Source: CAVTWH01 sp963850915
GTDB taxonomy: Bacteria > Actinomycetota > Actinomycetes > Mycobacteriales > Micromonosporaceae
Length of the DNA: 64,000 nt
Reading direction: 5' to 3'
NCBI GenBank assembly: GCA_963850915.1
Contig: CAWKND010000004.1
Coordinates: forward strand, 248,001 to 312,000
This document shows positions 25,748-34,315 of this stretch, piece after piece (the first letter of the stretch is position 1; the number at the start of each line of letters is the position of its first letter). The position numbers and the translations under genes are program-made. The notes under the pieces were generated by a model that had not been told where the DNA came from, ran no database searches, and saw only the letters and a list, made by a program, of their open reading frames with translations.

Positions 25748-27186
25748 CACGCCTCCCCGAGGTAGTGCATGACGTGCTTGACGCGGGTGTAGTCCTCCAG
25801 GCCGTACATCGAGAGGTCCTTGCCGTGGCCGGAGTGCTTGAACCCGCCGTGCGGCATCTCGGCGACCAGCGGGATGTGCGTGTTCACCCAGACACAGCCG
25901 AAGTCCAGCCGCCGCGACACCCGCATGGCGCGCTGGTGGTCGGTCGTCCAGACCGAGCTGGCCAGGCCGTACTCGACACCGTTGGCCCAGCGCACCGCAT
26001 CGTCCTCGGAGTCGAAGCGCTGCACCGTGATCACCGGACCGAAGACCTCGTCCTGGATGATCTCGTCGGGCTGCTGCAGGCCGGCGACCACGGTGGGGGA
26101 GTAGAAGTACCCGCGCGCCCCGACCCGCGAGCCGCCGGTCACCAGCTGCGCGTGGTCGGGCAGCCGGTCCACGAAGCCGCCCACCCGGGCCAGCTGGTTG
26201 GCGTTGTTCAGCGGCCCGTAGAGCACGTCCTCGTCATCGGGCAGGCCGGTCTTGGTGGCTCGGGCCTGCTCGGCGAGCGCGGCGACGAAGTCGTCGTAGA
26301 CCCGTGGCCCGGCCAGTACCCGGGTCGCGGCGGTGCAGTCCTGCCCGGCGTTGAAGTACCCGGCCATCGCGATGCCCTCGGCCGCCGCCGCTACGTCCGC
26401 GTCGTCGAAGACCAGTACCGGCGCCTTGCCGCCGAGCTCCAGGTGGGTGCGCTTGAGGTCGAGCGCCGCCGTGGCCGCCACCTCCTTGCCGGCCCGGGTG
26501 GAGCCGGTGATCGAGACGAGCTGTGGCGTCGGGTGGGCGACCAGCGCCCGACCGGTGTCCCGGTCCCCGCAGATCACGTTGAGTACCCCCGGCGGCAGGA
26601 ACTCGGCGGCGATCTCGGCCAGTAGCAGGCTGGTCACCGGTGTGGTGTCGCTCGGCTTGAGCACCACCGTGTTCCCGGCGGCCAGGGCCGGTGCGAACTT
26701 CCAGATCGCCATCATCAGCGGGTAGTTCCACGGGGTGACCTGGGCGCACACGCCGATCGGTTCGCGCCGCACGTACGAGGTGTGCCCGGCCAGGTACTCG
26801 CCGGCCGACTTGCCCTCCAGCATCCGCGCCGCGCCCGCGAAGAAGCGCAGCTGGTCGATGGCGGGCGGCAGCTCCTCGCTGGTGGTCAGGGCGAGCGGCT
26901 TGCCGGTGTTGCGGGACTCGGCGGCCACCAGTTCGTCGGTGCGCGCCTCCACCGCGTCGGCGATCTTCAGGAGCGCCCGCTGCCGCTCGGCCGGCGTGGT
27001 GTCCCGCCAGCTCTCGAACGCGGTGGCGGCGGCAACCATCGCGGCGTCCACGTCGGCCGGGCCGGAGACCGGGGCGGCGGCAAACACGTCGCCGGTCACC
27101 GGATCGATCAGGTCCGCGTACCCGCCCTCAGTCGGGGCGGCGTACCGGCCCCCGACGAAGTTCTGCAGAACGGTCTTATCGCTCAT
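25747..27186 (-). CDS. patD: Gamma-aminobutyraldehyde dehydrogenase
   Basis: 479 residues, NAD(P)-dependent aldehyde dehydrogenase. VTPWNYPLMMAIWKFAPALAAGN, the glutamate in LELGGKAP and the catalytic cysteine in YFNAGQDCTAATR are present. The sequence resembles the PatD/Prr group (NFVGGRY..., HGGFKHSGHGKDLSMYGLEDYTRVKHVM), which oxidises 4-aminobutanal to GABA. First gene of a two-gene operon with gabT; GGGGAGA lies 4 nt before ATG 27186. It is divergent from the second aldehyde dehydrogenase. Confidence 0.88.
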   Translation of the reverse strand: MSDKTVLQNFVGGRYAAPTEGGYADLIDPVTGDVFAAAPVSGPADVDAAMVAAATAFESWRDTTPAERQRALLKIADAVEARTDELVAAESRNTGKPLALTTSEELPPAIDQLRFFAGAARMLEGKSAGEYLAGHTSYVRREPIGVCAQVTPWNYPLMMAIWKFAPALAAGNTVVLKPSDTTPVTSLLLAEIAAEFLPPGVLNVICGDRDTGRALVAHPTPQLVSITGSTRAGKEVAATAALDLKRTHLELGGKAPVLVFDDADVAAAAEGIAMAGYFNAGQDCTAATRVLAGPRVYDDFVAALAEQARATKTGLPDDEDVLYGPLNNANQLARVGGFVDRLPDHAQLVTGGSRVGARGYFYSPTVVAGLQQPDEIIQDEVFGPVITVQRFDSEDDAVRWANGVEYGLASSVWTTDHQRAMRVSRRLDFGCVWVNTHIPLVAEMPHGGFKHSGHGKDLSMYGLEDYTRVKHVMHYLGEA

Positions 27187-27293
27187 CTTGTCTCCCCGGA
27201 ATCTGCACGTCGGGTCCCATCCTTACGACTGAATCCGTGCTGGACAAGGGCTGCGACCGCTGTTTCCGCATTCGTAGGGCTGGAGCGGCGTGC

Positions 27294-27319
27294 CCCGGGC
27301 GCGAGTACGCTCGCCCGGG
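27294..27319. promoter_or_regulatory. Imperfect palindrome over a leaderless promoter
   Basis: CCCGGGC-GCGAG-TACG-CTCG-CCCGGG is symmetric except for one extra C. It contains the -10 box TACGCT (27306-27311), 7 nt before GTG 27319. A repressor bound here would block both polymerase and the start codon. Confidence 0.5.
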
Positions 27320-28758
27320 TGGAGACGACGCCGTTCTACGTGGCCGGTGAGCCGGCGACCAGTGATGACCTGTTGACCGTGCGGCACCCGTACGACGGTC
27401 GGGTGGTCGGACAGACCAGCAACGCCACGCCCGCGCAGGTCGAAGCGGCGCTCGCGGCAGCAGCCGAGGTGGCCCGGGAGACAGCTGCGCTGCCGGCACA
27501 CGTACGCGCCGGAGCACTCGACCACGTCTCGCGTACCCTCGCCGCCCGCGCGGACGAGGTGGCCCGGCTGATCACCGCCGAGAACGGCAAGCCACTGAAG
27601 TGGTCGCGGGCCGAGGTGGGGCGGGCGGTCTCCACCTTCCGCTGGGCAGCCGAGGAGGCCCGGCGCTTCTCCGGCGACCTGCAGCGGCTGGACACCGACC
27701 CGGCGGCGACCGGCCGGCTGGCCATCGTCACCCGGGTACCCCGCGGCCCGGTGCTCGGCATCTCGCCGTTCAACTTCCCGCTCAACCTGGTGGCACACAA
27801 GGTCGCCCCGGCCATCGCCGTCGGCGCCCCGATCGTGGTCAAGCCGGCCCCGACCACACCGCTGTCGGCGCTGCTGCTGGGCCAGATCCTGGCCGAGACC
27901 GAGCTGCCGCGCGGCGCCTTCTCGGTACTGCCGGTACCCAACGGGCGCGCCCCCGAGCTGGTTGCCGACCCGCGCCTGCCGGTGGTGTCGTTCACCGGCT
28001 CCGGCCCGGTCGGCGCGAGCATCGAGGCCGAGGTACCGCACAAGCACGTCACGCTGGAGCTGGGCGGCAACGCGGCGGCGGTGGTCTGCGCCGACTGGTC
28101 CACCTCGGCGGATCTTGACTGGGCGGCCACCCGGATCGCCACCTTCAGCAACTACCAGGCCGGCCAGTCCTGCATCGCGGTACAGCGGGTGATCGTGCAC
28201 GACGCGCTCTACGAGGAGCTGGTGCAGCGGGTGGTCGCCAAGGTGGCCGCGCTGAAGACCGGCGATCCGGCGGACGAGGCGACCGACGTCGGCCCGATGA
28301 TCACCGAAGATGCCGCGCGCCGGGTGGCGGCCTGGGTGGCCGAGGCGGTTGCCGGCGGCGGGAAGCTGCACACCGGGGGGGTACGCGACGGGGCCACCTT
28401 CGCCCCGACCGTCCTCACGGGGGTACCGGTGGACGCCAAGGTCTGTGCCGAGGAGGTCTTCGGGCCGGTCCTCGTGATCAGCCGGGCAGACTCCGACGAG
28501 GCAGCGTTCGCCCAGGTCAACGCCTCGGCGTTCGGCCTGCAGGCGGGCGTGTTCACGCACAGCCTGCAGACCGCGTTCGCGGCGCACCGGGGGCTGGACG
28601 TCGGTGGCCTGATCGTCGGTGACGTGCCGTCCTTCCGGGCCGACCAGATGCCCTACGGCGGCGTCAAAGGCAGCGGTACCGGCCGGGAAGGGCTGCGCTC
28701 GGCGATGGAGGACTACACCGAGCCGCGGGTGATGGTGCTGACCGGGATCCAGCTGTAG
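27319..28758 (+). CDS. Aldehyde dehydrogenase (succinate-semialdehyde dehydrogenase-like)
   Basis: 479 residues. ISPFNFPLNLVAHKVAPAIAVG, LELGGNAAAVV and the catalytic cysteine in NYQAGQSCIAVQR show an intact NAD(P)-dependent aldehyde dehydrogenase. Next to gabT, oxidation of succinic semialdehyde to succinate is the likely role, but the sequence also resembles other members that act on phosphorylated or short-chain aldehydes, so substrate is an inference. GTG 27319 is set by the TACGCT box 7 nt upstream; the open frame upstream of it is antisense to patD. Confidence 0.82.
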   Translation: METTPFYVAGEPATSDDLLTVRHPYDGRVVGQTSNATPAQVEAALAAAAEVARETAALPAHVRAGALDHVSRTLAARADEVARLITAENGKPLKWSRAEVGRAVSTFRWAAEEARRFSGDLQRLDTDPAATGRLAIVTRVPRGPVLGISPFNFPLNLVAHKVAPAIAVGAPIVVKPAPTTPLSALLLGQILAETELPRGAFSVLPVPNGRAPELVADPRLPVVSFTGSGPVGASIEAEVPHKHVTLELGGNAAAVVCADWSTSADLDWAATRIATFSNYQAGQSCIAVQRVIVHDALYEELVQRVVAKVAALKTGDPADEATDVGPMITEDAARRVAAWVAEAVAGGGKLHTGGVRDGATFAPTVLTGVPVDAKVCAEEVFGPVLVISRADSDEAAFAQVNASAFGLQAGVFTHSLQTAFAAHRGLDVGGLIVGDVPSFRADQMPYGGVKGSGTGREGLRSAMEDYTEPRVMVLTGIQL

Positions 28759-28794
28759 CCGACGGCTCCGGGCGGCGCTCAGAAGTGGCGCCGC

Positions 28795-29109
28795 TCAGAC
28801 GGGCAGGCTCCGGTACTCCTCGATCATCGCCTGCCGCGCCTGGGTGACCAGCGTGAGCAGCCGCTCGCCGCGCTCGGGTCGCGCCTCGAGCAGGTCGCGG
28901 AAGCGGGCCCACCAGCGGGCCTGCTCGACCGATGGGCGGTTTCCGCCGTCCGGGAACAGCAGGCGCGCCCGGCTCTCCTGGAACTCCTGCTCGACCGCCG
29001 GCCCGAAGAGCCAGCCGAGCTGGTCGCCGAACCACCCGGCGTACTGCGACGACTCGCAGAGTGTGACAGTGGTGCGGGCTGCCTCGAACGCCAACCGCAG
29101 TGGCTGCAT
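28795..29109 (-). CDS. Small hypothetical protein
   Basis: 104 residues, soluble and rich in charged helix formers (FEAARTTVTLCESSQYAGWFGDQLGWLFG; VEQARWWARFRDLLEARPERGERL). No family recognised. ATG 29109 follows the strong ribosome site GGGAGGTG. It is convergent with the aldehyde dehydrogenase and divergent from phosphomannomutase, and marks the right edge of the accessory stretch. Confidence 0.72.
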   Translation of the reverse strand: MQPLRLAFEAARTTVTLCESSQYAGWFGDQLGWLFGPAVEQEFQESRARLLFPDGGNRPSVEQARWWARFRDLLEARPERGERLLTLVTQARQAMIEEYRSLPV

Positions 29110-29143
29110 GGCGCACACCTCCCGTGGGGATGACCTTGCAGCC

Positions 29144-29205
29144 GACCACCGGATTGAGTCGATCACCGGATTGATCACCGGATTGAGTCGACCGCCGGTT
29201 TGAAC
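29144..29205. repeat. Tandem repeat in the 28795 / phosphomannomutase gap
   Basis: Units GAYCACCGGATTGAGTC start at 29144 and 29173, with a shortened unit at 29161 and a degenerate one from 29190. The remainder of the gap holds a TAGGCT box at 29307-29312, a plausible -10 for the phosphomannomutase operon. Confidence 0.7.
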
Positions 29206-29348
29206 GGTGCGGCACGTCAGGGCGCGGCGTGTCGTCACCATCGTCGATCCTGCGCGCGGGCGGCGCAAGTATCCGGACGCGTCGGAACCGCCGTCGGGCC
29301 GCCCGGTAGGCTGCCATCGCAGGAGCTTCGGTTGACCGAGGGGGATCC

Positions 29349-30728
29349 GTGGTAGAGCTAGCCAGTTTCGTCAAGGCCTACGACGTGCGGGGTACCGTCC
29401 CGGACCAGCTCAACCCGGAGGTGGCCAAGGCGTTCGGGGCGGCCTTCGTCCGGGTGCTGTCCAGGACCGCGCCGGTCACCCGGATCGTGGTCGCGCACGA
29501 CATGCGCCCGTCCTCACCGGACCTCGCCGCGGCCTTCGCGGCCGGCGCCAACACCGAGGGCGCCGACGTCGTACTCGCCGGGCTCGGCTCCACCGACATG
29601 CTCTACTTCGCCTCCGGCCACCTCGACCTGCCGGGCGCCATGTTCACCGCGAGCCACAACCCGGCCCGCTACAACGGCATCAAGCTGTGCCGCCCGGGCG
29701 CCAAGCCGATCGGGCTGGACACCGGGCTCTCCGACATCCGGGACGTGGCACAGCAGCTGCTGGACACGCCGGGGTCGTACGGCTCCGGGCAGGGCGAGGT
29801 GGAGAAGCAGGACCTGCTCACCGCGTACGCCGAATATCTGCGCGGGCTGGTCGACCTGTCCGGCATCCGGCCGCTGAAAGTGGTGGTGGACGCCGGGAAC
29901 GGGATGGGCGGATACACGGTTCCGGTGGTACTCGGCGACGCCACGCTCGAGGCGCTGCCCCTGGACATCGTCCCGATGTACTTCGAGCTCGACGGTACTT
30001 TCCCCAACCACGAGGCCAATCCGCTGGAGCCGGCGAACATCGTCGACCTGCAGAACCGGGTACGCGAAGAGGGGGCGGACATCGGGATCGCCTTCGACGG
30101 CGACGCCGACCGGTGCTTCGTGGTGGACGAGCACGGCGACCCGGTCTCCCCGTCGGCGATCACCGCGCTGGTGGCCGTCCGGGAACTCGCGAAGCACCCG
30201 GGCGGCACGATCATCCACAACCTGATCACCTCGCGGGCGGTACCCGAGATCGTCACCGAGCACGGTGGCGTGCCGGTACGCACCCGGGTCGGCCACTCCT
30301 ACATCAAGGCGGAGATGGCCACCACCGGCGCGATCTTCGGTGGCGAACACTCGGCGCACTACTACTTCCAGGACTTCTGGGGCGCCGACACCGGCATGCT
30401 CGCCGCCATGCACGTACTCGCCGCGCTGGGTGGGCAGGACGAGCCGCTCTCCGAGCTGGGCGCCGAGTACGAACGCTACGTCGCCTCCGGTGAGATCAAC
30501 TCCACCGTCACCGACCAGCTCGGCAAGCTCTCCGCCGTGGAGAAGGAGCTGGGCGGCGCGGGCGAGGTGGACCACCTCGACGGCCTCACCATCACCTTCC
30601 CGGACGGCTCCCGGATCAACCTGCGCGCCTCCAACACGGAACCGTTGCTGCGGCTCAATGTGGAGGCCGCCGACGCCGAACGGATGGCGCAGCTGCGTGA
30701 CCAGGTCCTCGCGATCGTGAGAGGCTGA
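29349..30728 (+). CDS. manB: Phosphomannomutase/phosphoglucomutase
   Basis: 459 residues, alpha-D-phosphohexomutase superfamily; interconverts mannose-6-phosphate and mannose-1-phosphate (or the glucose forms). Active-site serine loop MFTASHNPARYNG near residue 103, metal loop FDGDADRC near 250, sugar loop GGEHSAHYYF near 335 and phosphate loop RASNTEPLLRLN near 432 are all intact. It feeds the guanylyltransferase at 5118. GTG 29349 follows GAGGGG. It heads an operon of five closely packed genes (to 34235). Confidence 0.93.
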   Translation: MVELASFVKAYDVRGTVPDQLNPEVAKAFGAAFVRVLSRTAPVTRIVVAHDMRPSSPDLAAAFAAGANTEGADVVLAGLGSTDMLYFASGHLDLPGAMFTASHNPARYNGIKLCRPGAKPIGLDTGLSDIRDVAQQLLDTPGSYGSGQGEVEKQDLLTAYAEYLRGLVDLSGIRPLKVVVDAGNGMGGYTVPVVLGDATLEALPLDIVPMYFELDGTFPNHEANPLEPANIVDLQNRVREEGADIGIAFDGDADRCFVVDEHGDPVSPSAITALVAVRELAKHPGGTIIHNLITSRAVPEIVTEHGGVPVRTRVGHSYIKAEMATTGAIFGGEHSAHYYFQDFWGADTGMLAAMHVLAALGGQDEPLSELGAEYERYVASGEINSTVTDQLGKLSAVEKELGGAGEVDHLDGLTITFPDGSRINLRASNTEPLLRLNVEAADAERMAQLRDQVLAIVRG

Positions 30729-30731
30729 GGC

Positions 30732-30926
30732 GTGGACGCTGCCATCCTGGACATTCTGGCCTGCCCCGACACCCATCACGCGCCGCTGCGGTACGACGCC
30801 GCCGAACAGACGCTGACCTGCACCGAGTGCGGCCGGATCTTCGAGATCCGGGACGGTATCCCGGTGCTGCTGCTGGACGAGGCCCGTCCGGGCAGTGGCC
30901 CGGCCGGCGTGGTGGAGGGCGAGTAA
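30732..30926 (+). CDS. Trm112 family protein (UPF0434)
   Basis: 64 residues with the zinc-ribbon pattern ILDILACPDTHHAPL ... LTCTECGRIFEIRDGIPVLL. In other bacteria and eukaryotes Trm112-type proteins stabilise SAM-dependent methyltransferases; the bacterial partner is not known. It starts 3 nt after the phosphomannomutase stop and its stop overlaps the next ATG by one base (TAATG). Confidence 0.9.
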   Translation: MDAAILDILACPDTHHAPLRYDAAEQTLTCTECGRIFEIRDGIPVLLLDEARPGSGPAGVVEGE

Positions 30927-32131
30927 TGATCGACGGTACCGCCGGGCTGCGTGGGCACCGGCACGTCGACGAGGTACTCCTCGACGACCCGGCCGCGATG
31001 GCCGCTGCCGACCCGGGCGAGATGCTCCGGCACACCGCTGCCGGCGGTCCGCAGCTGCGCGAGTCGTTGGCGCTGGCCGCCGAGGCGAACCTGAGTTCGA
31101 TCGCCGAGGAGGGTCGGCCGCGCGCTGTCGTGGTAGCCGGCCAGGGCACCGCCGCCCGAACAGGCGACATCCTGGCCACCGTTGCCGGCCCGCGCTGCCC
31201 GGTACCGGTGATCGCGCACCGCAGTACCGGCATCCCCGGCTGGGTCGGCGCGGCTGACGTGGTGATCGCTGTCTCCGCCTCGGGGCGCAGCCCGGAGGCG
31301 CTGGGCGTGGCCGAGGCGGCGTTCCGCCGCGGAGCCCGGCTGGTCGCCATCGGCGCACCCGACTCGCAGCTGCAGGCGGTGGCCGAGCGGGCCCGCGCGC
31401 CCTTCATCGCGGTACCCCGCCGGGCACCTGCCCGGGCCAGCCTGTGGGCGCTCACCGTGCCGGTACTCCTTGCCGCGCGGGCGATCGGGCTGGTCAAGGT
31501 GACCGAGGCGGACATCGCCGAGACGGCCACCCGGCTGGATGCCGACGCCGAGCGCTGCCGGCCCGGCGCTGAACTCTTCGTCAACCCGGGCAAGTCGCTC
31601 GCCATCGACCTGGCCGGCTCGATCCCGATCATCTGGGGCTCGTCGCCGCTGGCCACCGTGGCGGCCCGCCGGTTCGCCGACACGCTGTCGGCCAACGCCC
31701 GCTACCCCGCCGTCGCCGGTTCGCTCGGCGAGGCCGGCCGGGGCCGGGTCGGCCTGCTGGACGGCTTCTACGGCGGGCTGGCCGAGGCCGGCCGGGACAT
31801 CTTCGCCGACCCGGAGAACGAGGAGCAGGAGGAGGCCGCCACCCGGCTGCGGCTGGTACTCCTGCGCGACGGCGGGCTCACCGACGACGACGGCAACGTG
31901 GACGAGCCGATCGAGGTGGAGGAGCGCCGGGCGGAGGCGGTACAGACGATCGCCGAGCGGCGCGGTATCCGGCTCTCGGTGATCACCGCGGAGGGCGGTT
32001 CGGCACTGGAGCGGCTCGCGTCGCTGGTGGCGGTACCCGACTTCGCCTCGATCTACCTGGCTCTGGCACACGGACTGGACCCGATGGCGGTACCGGCGAT
32101 CTCCGAGGTAAAGGAGTTGTCCCGCCCGTGA
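30926..32131 (+). CDS. SIS domain protein, TobH / bifunctional phosphoglucose-phosphomannose isomerase-like
   Basis: 401 residues. Two SIS-type halves: VVVAGQGTAARTGDILATVAG and VIAVSASGRSPEALGVAEAAF in the first, PIIWGSSPLATVAARRFADTLSANAR in the second. The family (TobH, Rv3256c) resembles archaeal phosphoglucose/phosphomannose isomerases and sits between phosphomannomutase and manA in most actinobacteria. A sugar phosphate isomerase role in mannose supply is plausible but unproven. The start overlaps the Trm112 gene by one base and the stop overlaps the next GTG by four. Confidence 0.88.
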   Translation: MIDGTAGLRGHRHVDEVLLDDPAAMAAADPGEMLRHTAAGGPQLRESLALAAEANLSSIAEEGRPRAVVVAGQGTAARTGDILATVAGPRCPVPVIAHRSTGIPGWVGAADVVIAVSASGRSPEALGVAEAAFRRGARLVAIGAPDSQLQAVAERARAPFIAVPRRAPARASLWALTVPVLLAARAIGLVKVTEADIAETATRLDADAERCRPGAELFVNPGKSLAIDLAGSIPIIWGSSPLATVAARRFADTLSANARYPAVAGSLGEAGRGRVGLLDGFYGGLAEAGRDIFADPENEEQEEAATRLRLVLLRDGGLTDDDGNVDEPIEVEERRAEAVQTIAERRGIRLSVITAEGGSALERLASLVAVPDFASIYLALAHGLDPMAVPAISEVKELSRP

Positions 32132-33084
32132 GCTCCGGCGGCGGTACCAAGGCCGTGGTCGCGGCCCTGGCGGCAAACCTCGGCATCGCCGTGACCAAGT
32201 TCGTGGCGGCCGGCCTGTCCGGCTCCTCCTCGATGCTGGCCGAGGCGATCCACTCGGTGGCCGACTCGGGCAACCAGGTACTGCTGCTGATCGGCGGCAA
32301 GCGGGCCAGCCGGGAGGCAACCCCGCAACATCCGTTCGGGTACGGGCGGGAGCGCTACGTCTACGCGTTCATCGTCTCGGTCGTGCTCTTCTCGGTCGGC
32401 GGTCTGTTCGCCATCTACGAGGGGCAGCACAAGATCCGCCACCCCGAGCCGATCCACTCCTGGCAGTGGCTGCCGGTGGTGGTACTGGTCATCTCGATCG
32501 TGCTGGAGGGCTTCTCCTTCCGCACCGCGGTCACCGAGATCCGGCACGTGAAGGAGGCCGGTACCAGCTGGTTCGGCTTCATCCGCCGGTCCCGCGCGCC
32601 GGAGCTGCCGGTGGTGCTGCTGGAAGACACGGCCGCGCTGATCGGTCTGGCCCTGGCCCTGCTCGGCGTCGGCCTGACCCTGATCACCGGCAACGGCATC
32701 TTCGACGGCCTGGGGACGCTGGCCATCGGCCTGCTGCTGGTGGCGGTCGCGGTGGTGCTCGCCATCGAGATGAAGAGCCTGCTGATCGGCGAGTCGGCGA
32801 CGGTGGAGAACGTGGCCAGCATCGAGCACGCCCTGGTCGGCCCGGGGGTGAGCCGGGTGATCCACATGAAGACGCTGCACCTCGGACCGGAGGAGCTGCT
32901 GGTGGCCGCGAAGATCGCGGTGGACACCGACGAGTCGGCCGGCTCGGTGGCCCGCGCGATCGACGCGGCCGAGGCGCGGGTACGCGCGGCGGTACCCATC
33001 GCCTCCTCGATCTACCTGGAGCCCGACATCTACCGGGAGCCGGACGTCTCTCCTGAGCCCGCCGTCGAACGGGCGGCGGAGTAG
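32128..33084 (+). CDS. Cation diffusion facilitator family transporter
   Basis: 318 residues. Six membrane helices in the first about 210 residues; metal-site residues H and D in LAEAIHSVADSGNQ (helix 2) and E/D in LLEDTAALIGLALAL (helix 5). A cytoplasmic ferredoxin-like domain follows (VASIEHALVGPGVSRVIHMKTLHLGPEELLVAAKI). It exports divalent metal (Zn, Mn or Fe) in exchange for protons. Its GTG overlaps the SIS gene by four bases and its TAG overlaps the manA GTG by one, so it is co-translated inside a mannose operon. Confidence 0.92.
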   Translation: MSSGGGTKAVVAALAANLGIAVTKFVAAGLSGSSSMLAEAIHSVADSGNQVLLLIGGKRASREATPQHPFGYGRERYVYAFIVSVVLFSVGGLFAIYEGQHKIRHPEPIHSWQWLPVVVLVISIVLEGFSFRTAVTEIRHVKEAGTSWFGFIRRSRAPELPVVLLEDTAALIGLALALLGVGLTLITGNGIFDGLGTLAIGLLLVAVAVVLAIEMKSLLIGESATVENVASIEHALVGPGVSRVIHMKTLHLGPEELLVAAKIAVDTDESAGSVARAIDAAEARVRAAVPIASSIYLEPDIYREPDVSPEPAVERAAE

Positions 33085-34235
33085 TGGAGCGCCTCACCGG
33101 CCAGGTACGCCCCTACCCGTGGGGCTCCCGGCACGCCATCGCCGAGCTGCAGGGCCGGTCCGCCCCCACCGACGGGCCGGAGGCCGAGCTGTGGCTGGGT
33201 GCGCACCCCGACAGCCCGTCCACGCTCGACTCCGCTGTCCCGCTGACCGAGCTGATCGCCACCGATCCGGAGGACGTGCTCGGGGCGCCGGTGGTGGCCG
33301 AGTTCGGGGCCCGGCTGCCGTTCCTGCTGAAGGTACTGGCCGCCGCCGAACCGCTGTCGCTGCAGGCGCATCCGGATGCCGAGCAGGCCCGGGTGGCGTA
33401 CGAAGCCGAGCGCGCGGCCGGTGTCGAGCAGCCGAGCTACACCGACCCGTACCACAAGCCGGAGATGCTCGTCGCGCTCACCGACTTCGACGCGCTCTGC
33501 GGGTTCCGTGCCCCGGCCACGTCGGCGGCGCTGCTCGCCCGGCTCGGCGTACCGACCCTCGAACCGGTGCTGGATGCGTTGCGGGACAACGATCCCGGCA
33601 CCGGCCTGCGGGCCGCCGTCGAGGCGCTGCTGCGCTGGCCGCAGGCGGAGCGGGCCGGGCTGGTGGCCGCCGCGGTGGCCGGTGCCGGCGACGATCCCGA
33701 ACTCAGCCTGATCCCGGAGACGGCGGCGAGATACCCGACCGACCCGGGGGTACTCGTCGCGATGCTGCTCAACCGGGTACGCCTGACCGCCGGCCAGGCG
33801 ATCTTCATGCCCGCCGGCAACCTGCACGCCTACCTGTGCGGTACCGGCATCGAACTGCTCGCCAACAGCGACAACGTGCTGCGCGGCGGGTTCACGAGCA
33901 AGCCGGTGAACGTACCGGAGCTACTGCGGGTACTGCGCTTCGAGGTACTCGACGACCCGGTCGCCCAGCCGGTGACCGTGGCTCCGGGGCTGGCCACCTG
34001 GCCGGTGCCGGTACGCGACTTCGCCCTCTACCGGGTCGAGTCGACCGGTGACCCGGTGACCGTACCGGTGGCCGGCCCGGCCATTGCGCTGTGCGTCGCC
34101 GGCGAGGTCACGGTGGCCGACGGGGATGGTGCGCTGCGCCTGGCGAAGGGGTCGGCGGCACTGGCCCGGGCCGGCAGCAAGCCACTGCTGGTGAGCGGTA
34201 CCGGAACCGCCTTCATCGCCACCACCGGCCTCTGA
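33084..34235 (+). CDS. manA: Mannose-6-phosphate isomerase, class I
   Basis: 383 residues; zinc enzyme converting fructose-6-phosphate to mannose-6-phosphate. N-terminal YPWGSRHAIAEL, zinc motif SLQAHPDAEQA near residue 94, YHKPEMLVALTDFDALCGF near 130 and the active-site QAIFMPAGNLHAYLCGTGIELLANSDNVLRGG near 237 are intact. Last gene of the manB-Trm112-SIS-CDF-manA operon. GTG 33084 overlaps the preceding TAG. Confidence 0.93.
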   Translation: MERLTGQVRPYPWGSRHAIAELQGRSAPTDGPEAELWLGAHPDSPSTLDSAVPLTELIATDPEDVLGAPVVAEFGARLPFLLKVLAAAEPLSLQAHPDAEQARVAYEAERAAGVEQPSYTDPYHKPEMLVALTDFDALCGFRAPATSAALLARLGVPTLEPVLDALRDNDPGTGLRAAVEALLRWPQAERAGLVAAAVAGAGDDPELSLIPETAARYPTDPGVLVAMLLNRVRLTAGQAIFMPAGNLHAYLCGTGIELLANSDNVLRGGFTSKPVNVPELLRVLRFEVLDDPVAQPVTVAPGLATWPVPVRDFALYRVESTGDPVTVPVAGPAIALCVAGEVTVADGDGALRLAKGSAALARAGSKPLLVSGTGTAFIATTGL

Positions 34236-34253
34236 GGACGCCACCTCCGCTAA

Positions 34254-34315
34254 GCGCTGACCCGCCACTCCCTGGTAGGCGCTGACCCGCCACCTGATCA
34301 GCGCTGACCCGCCAC
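34254..34315. repeat. Three direct repeats after manA
   Basis: GCGCTGACCCGCCAC occurs exactly at 34254-34268, 34279-34293 and 34301-34315, starting 18 nt after the manA stop. Purpose unknown. Confidence 0.85.
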
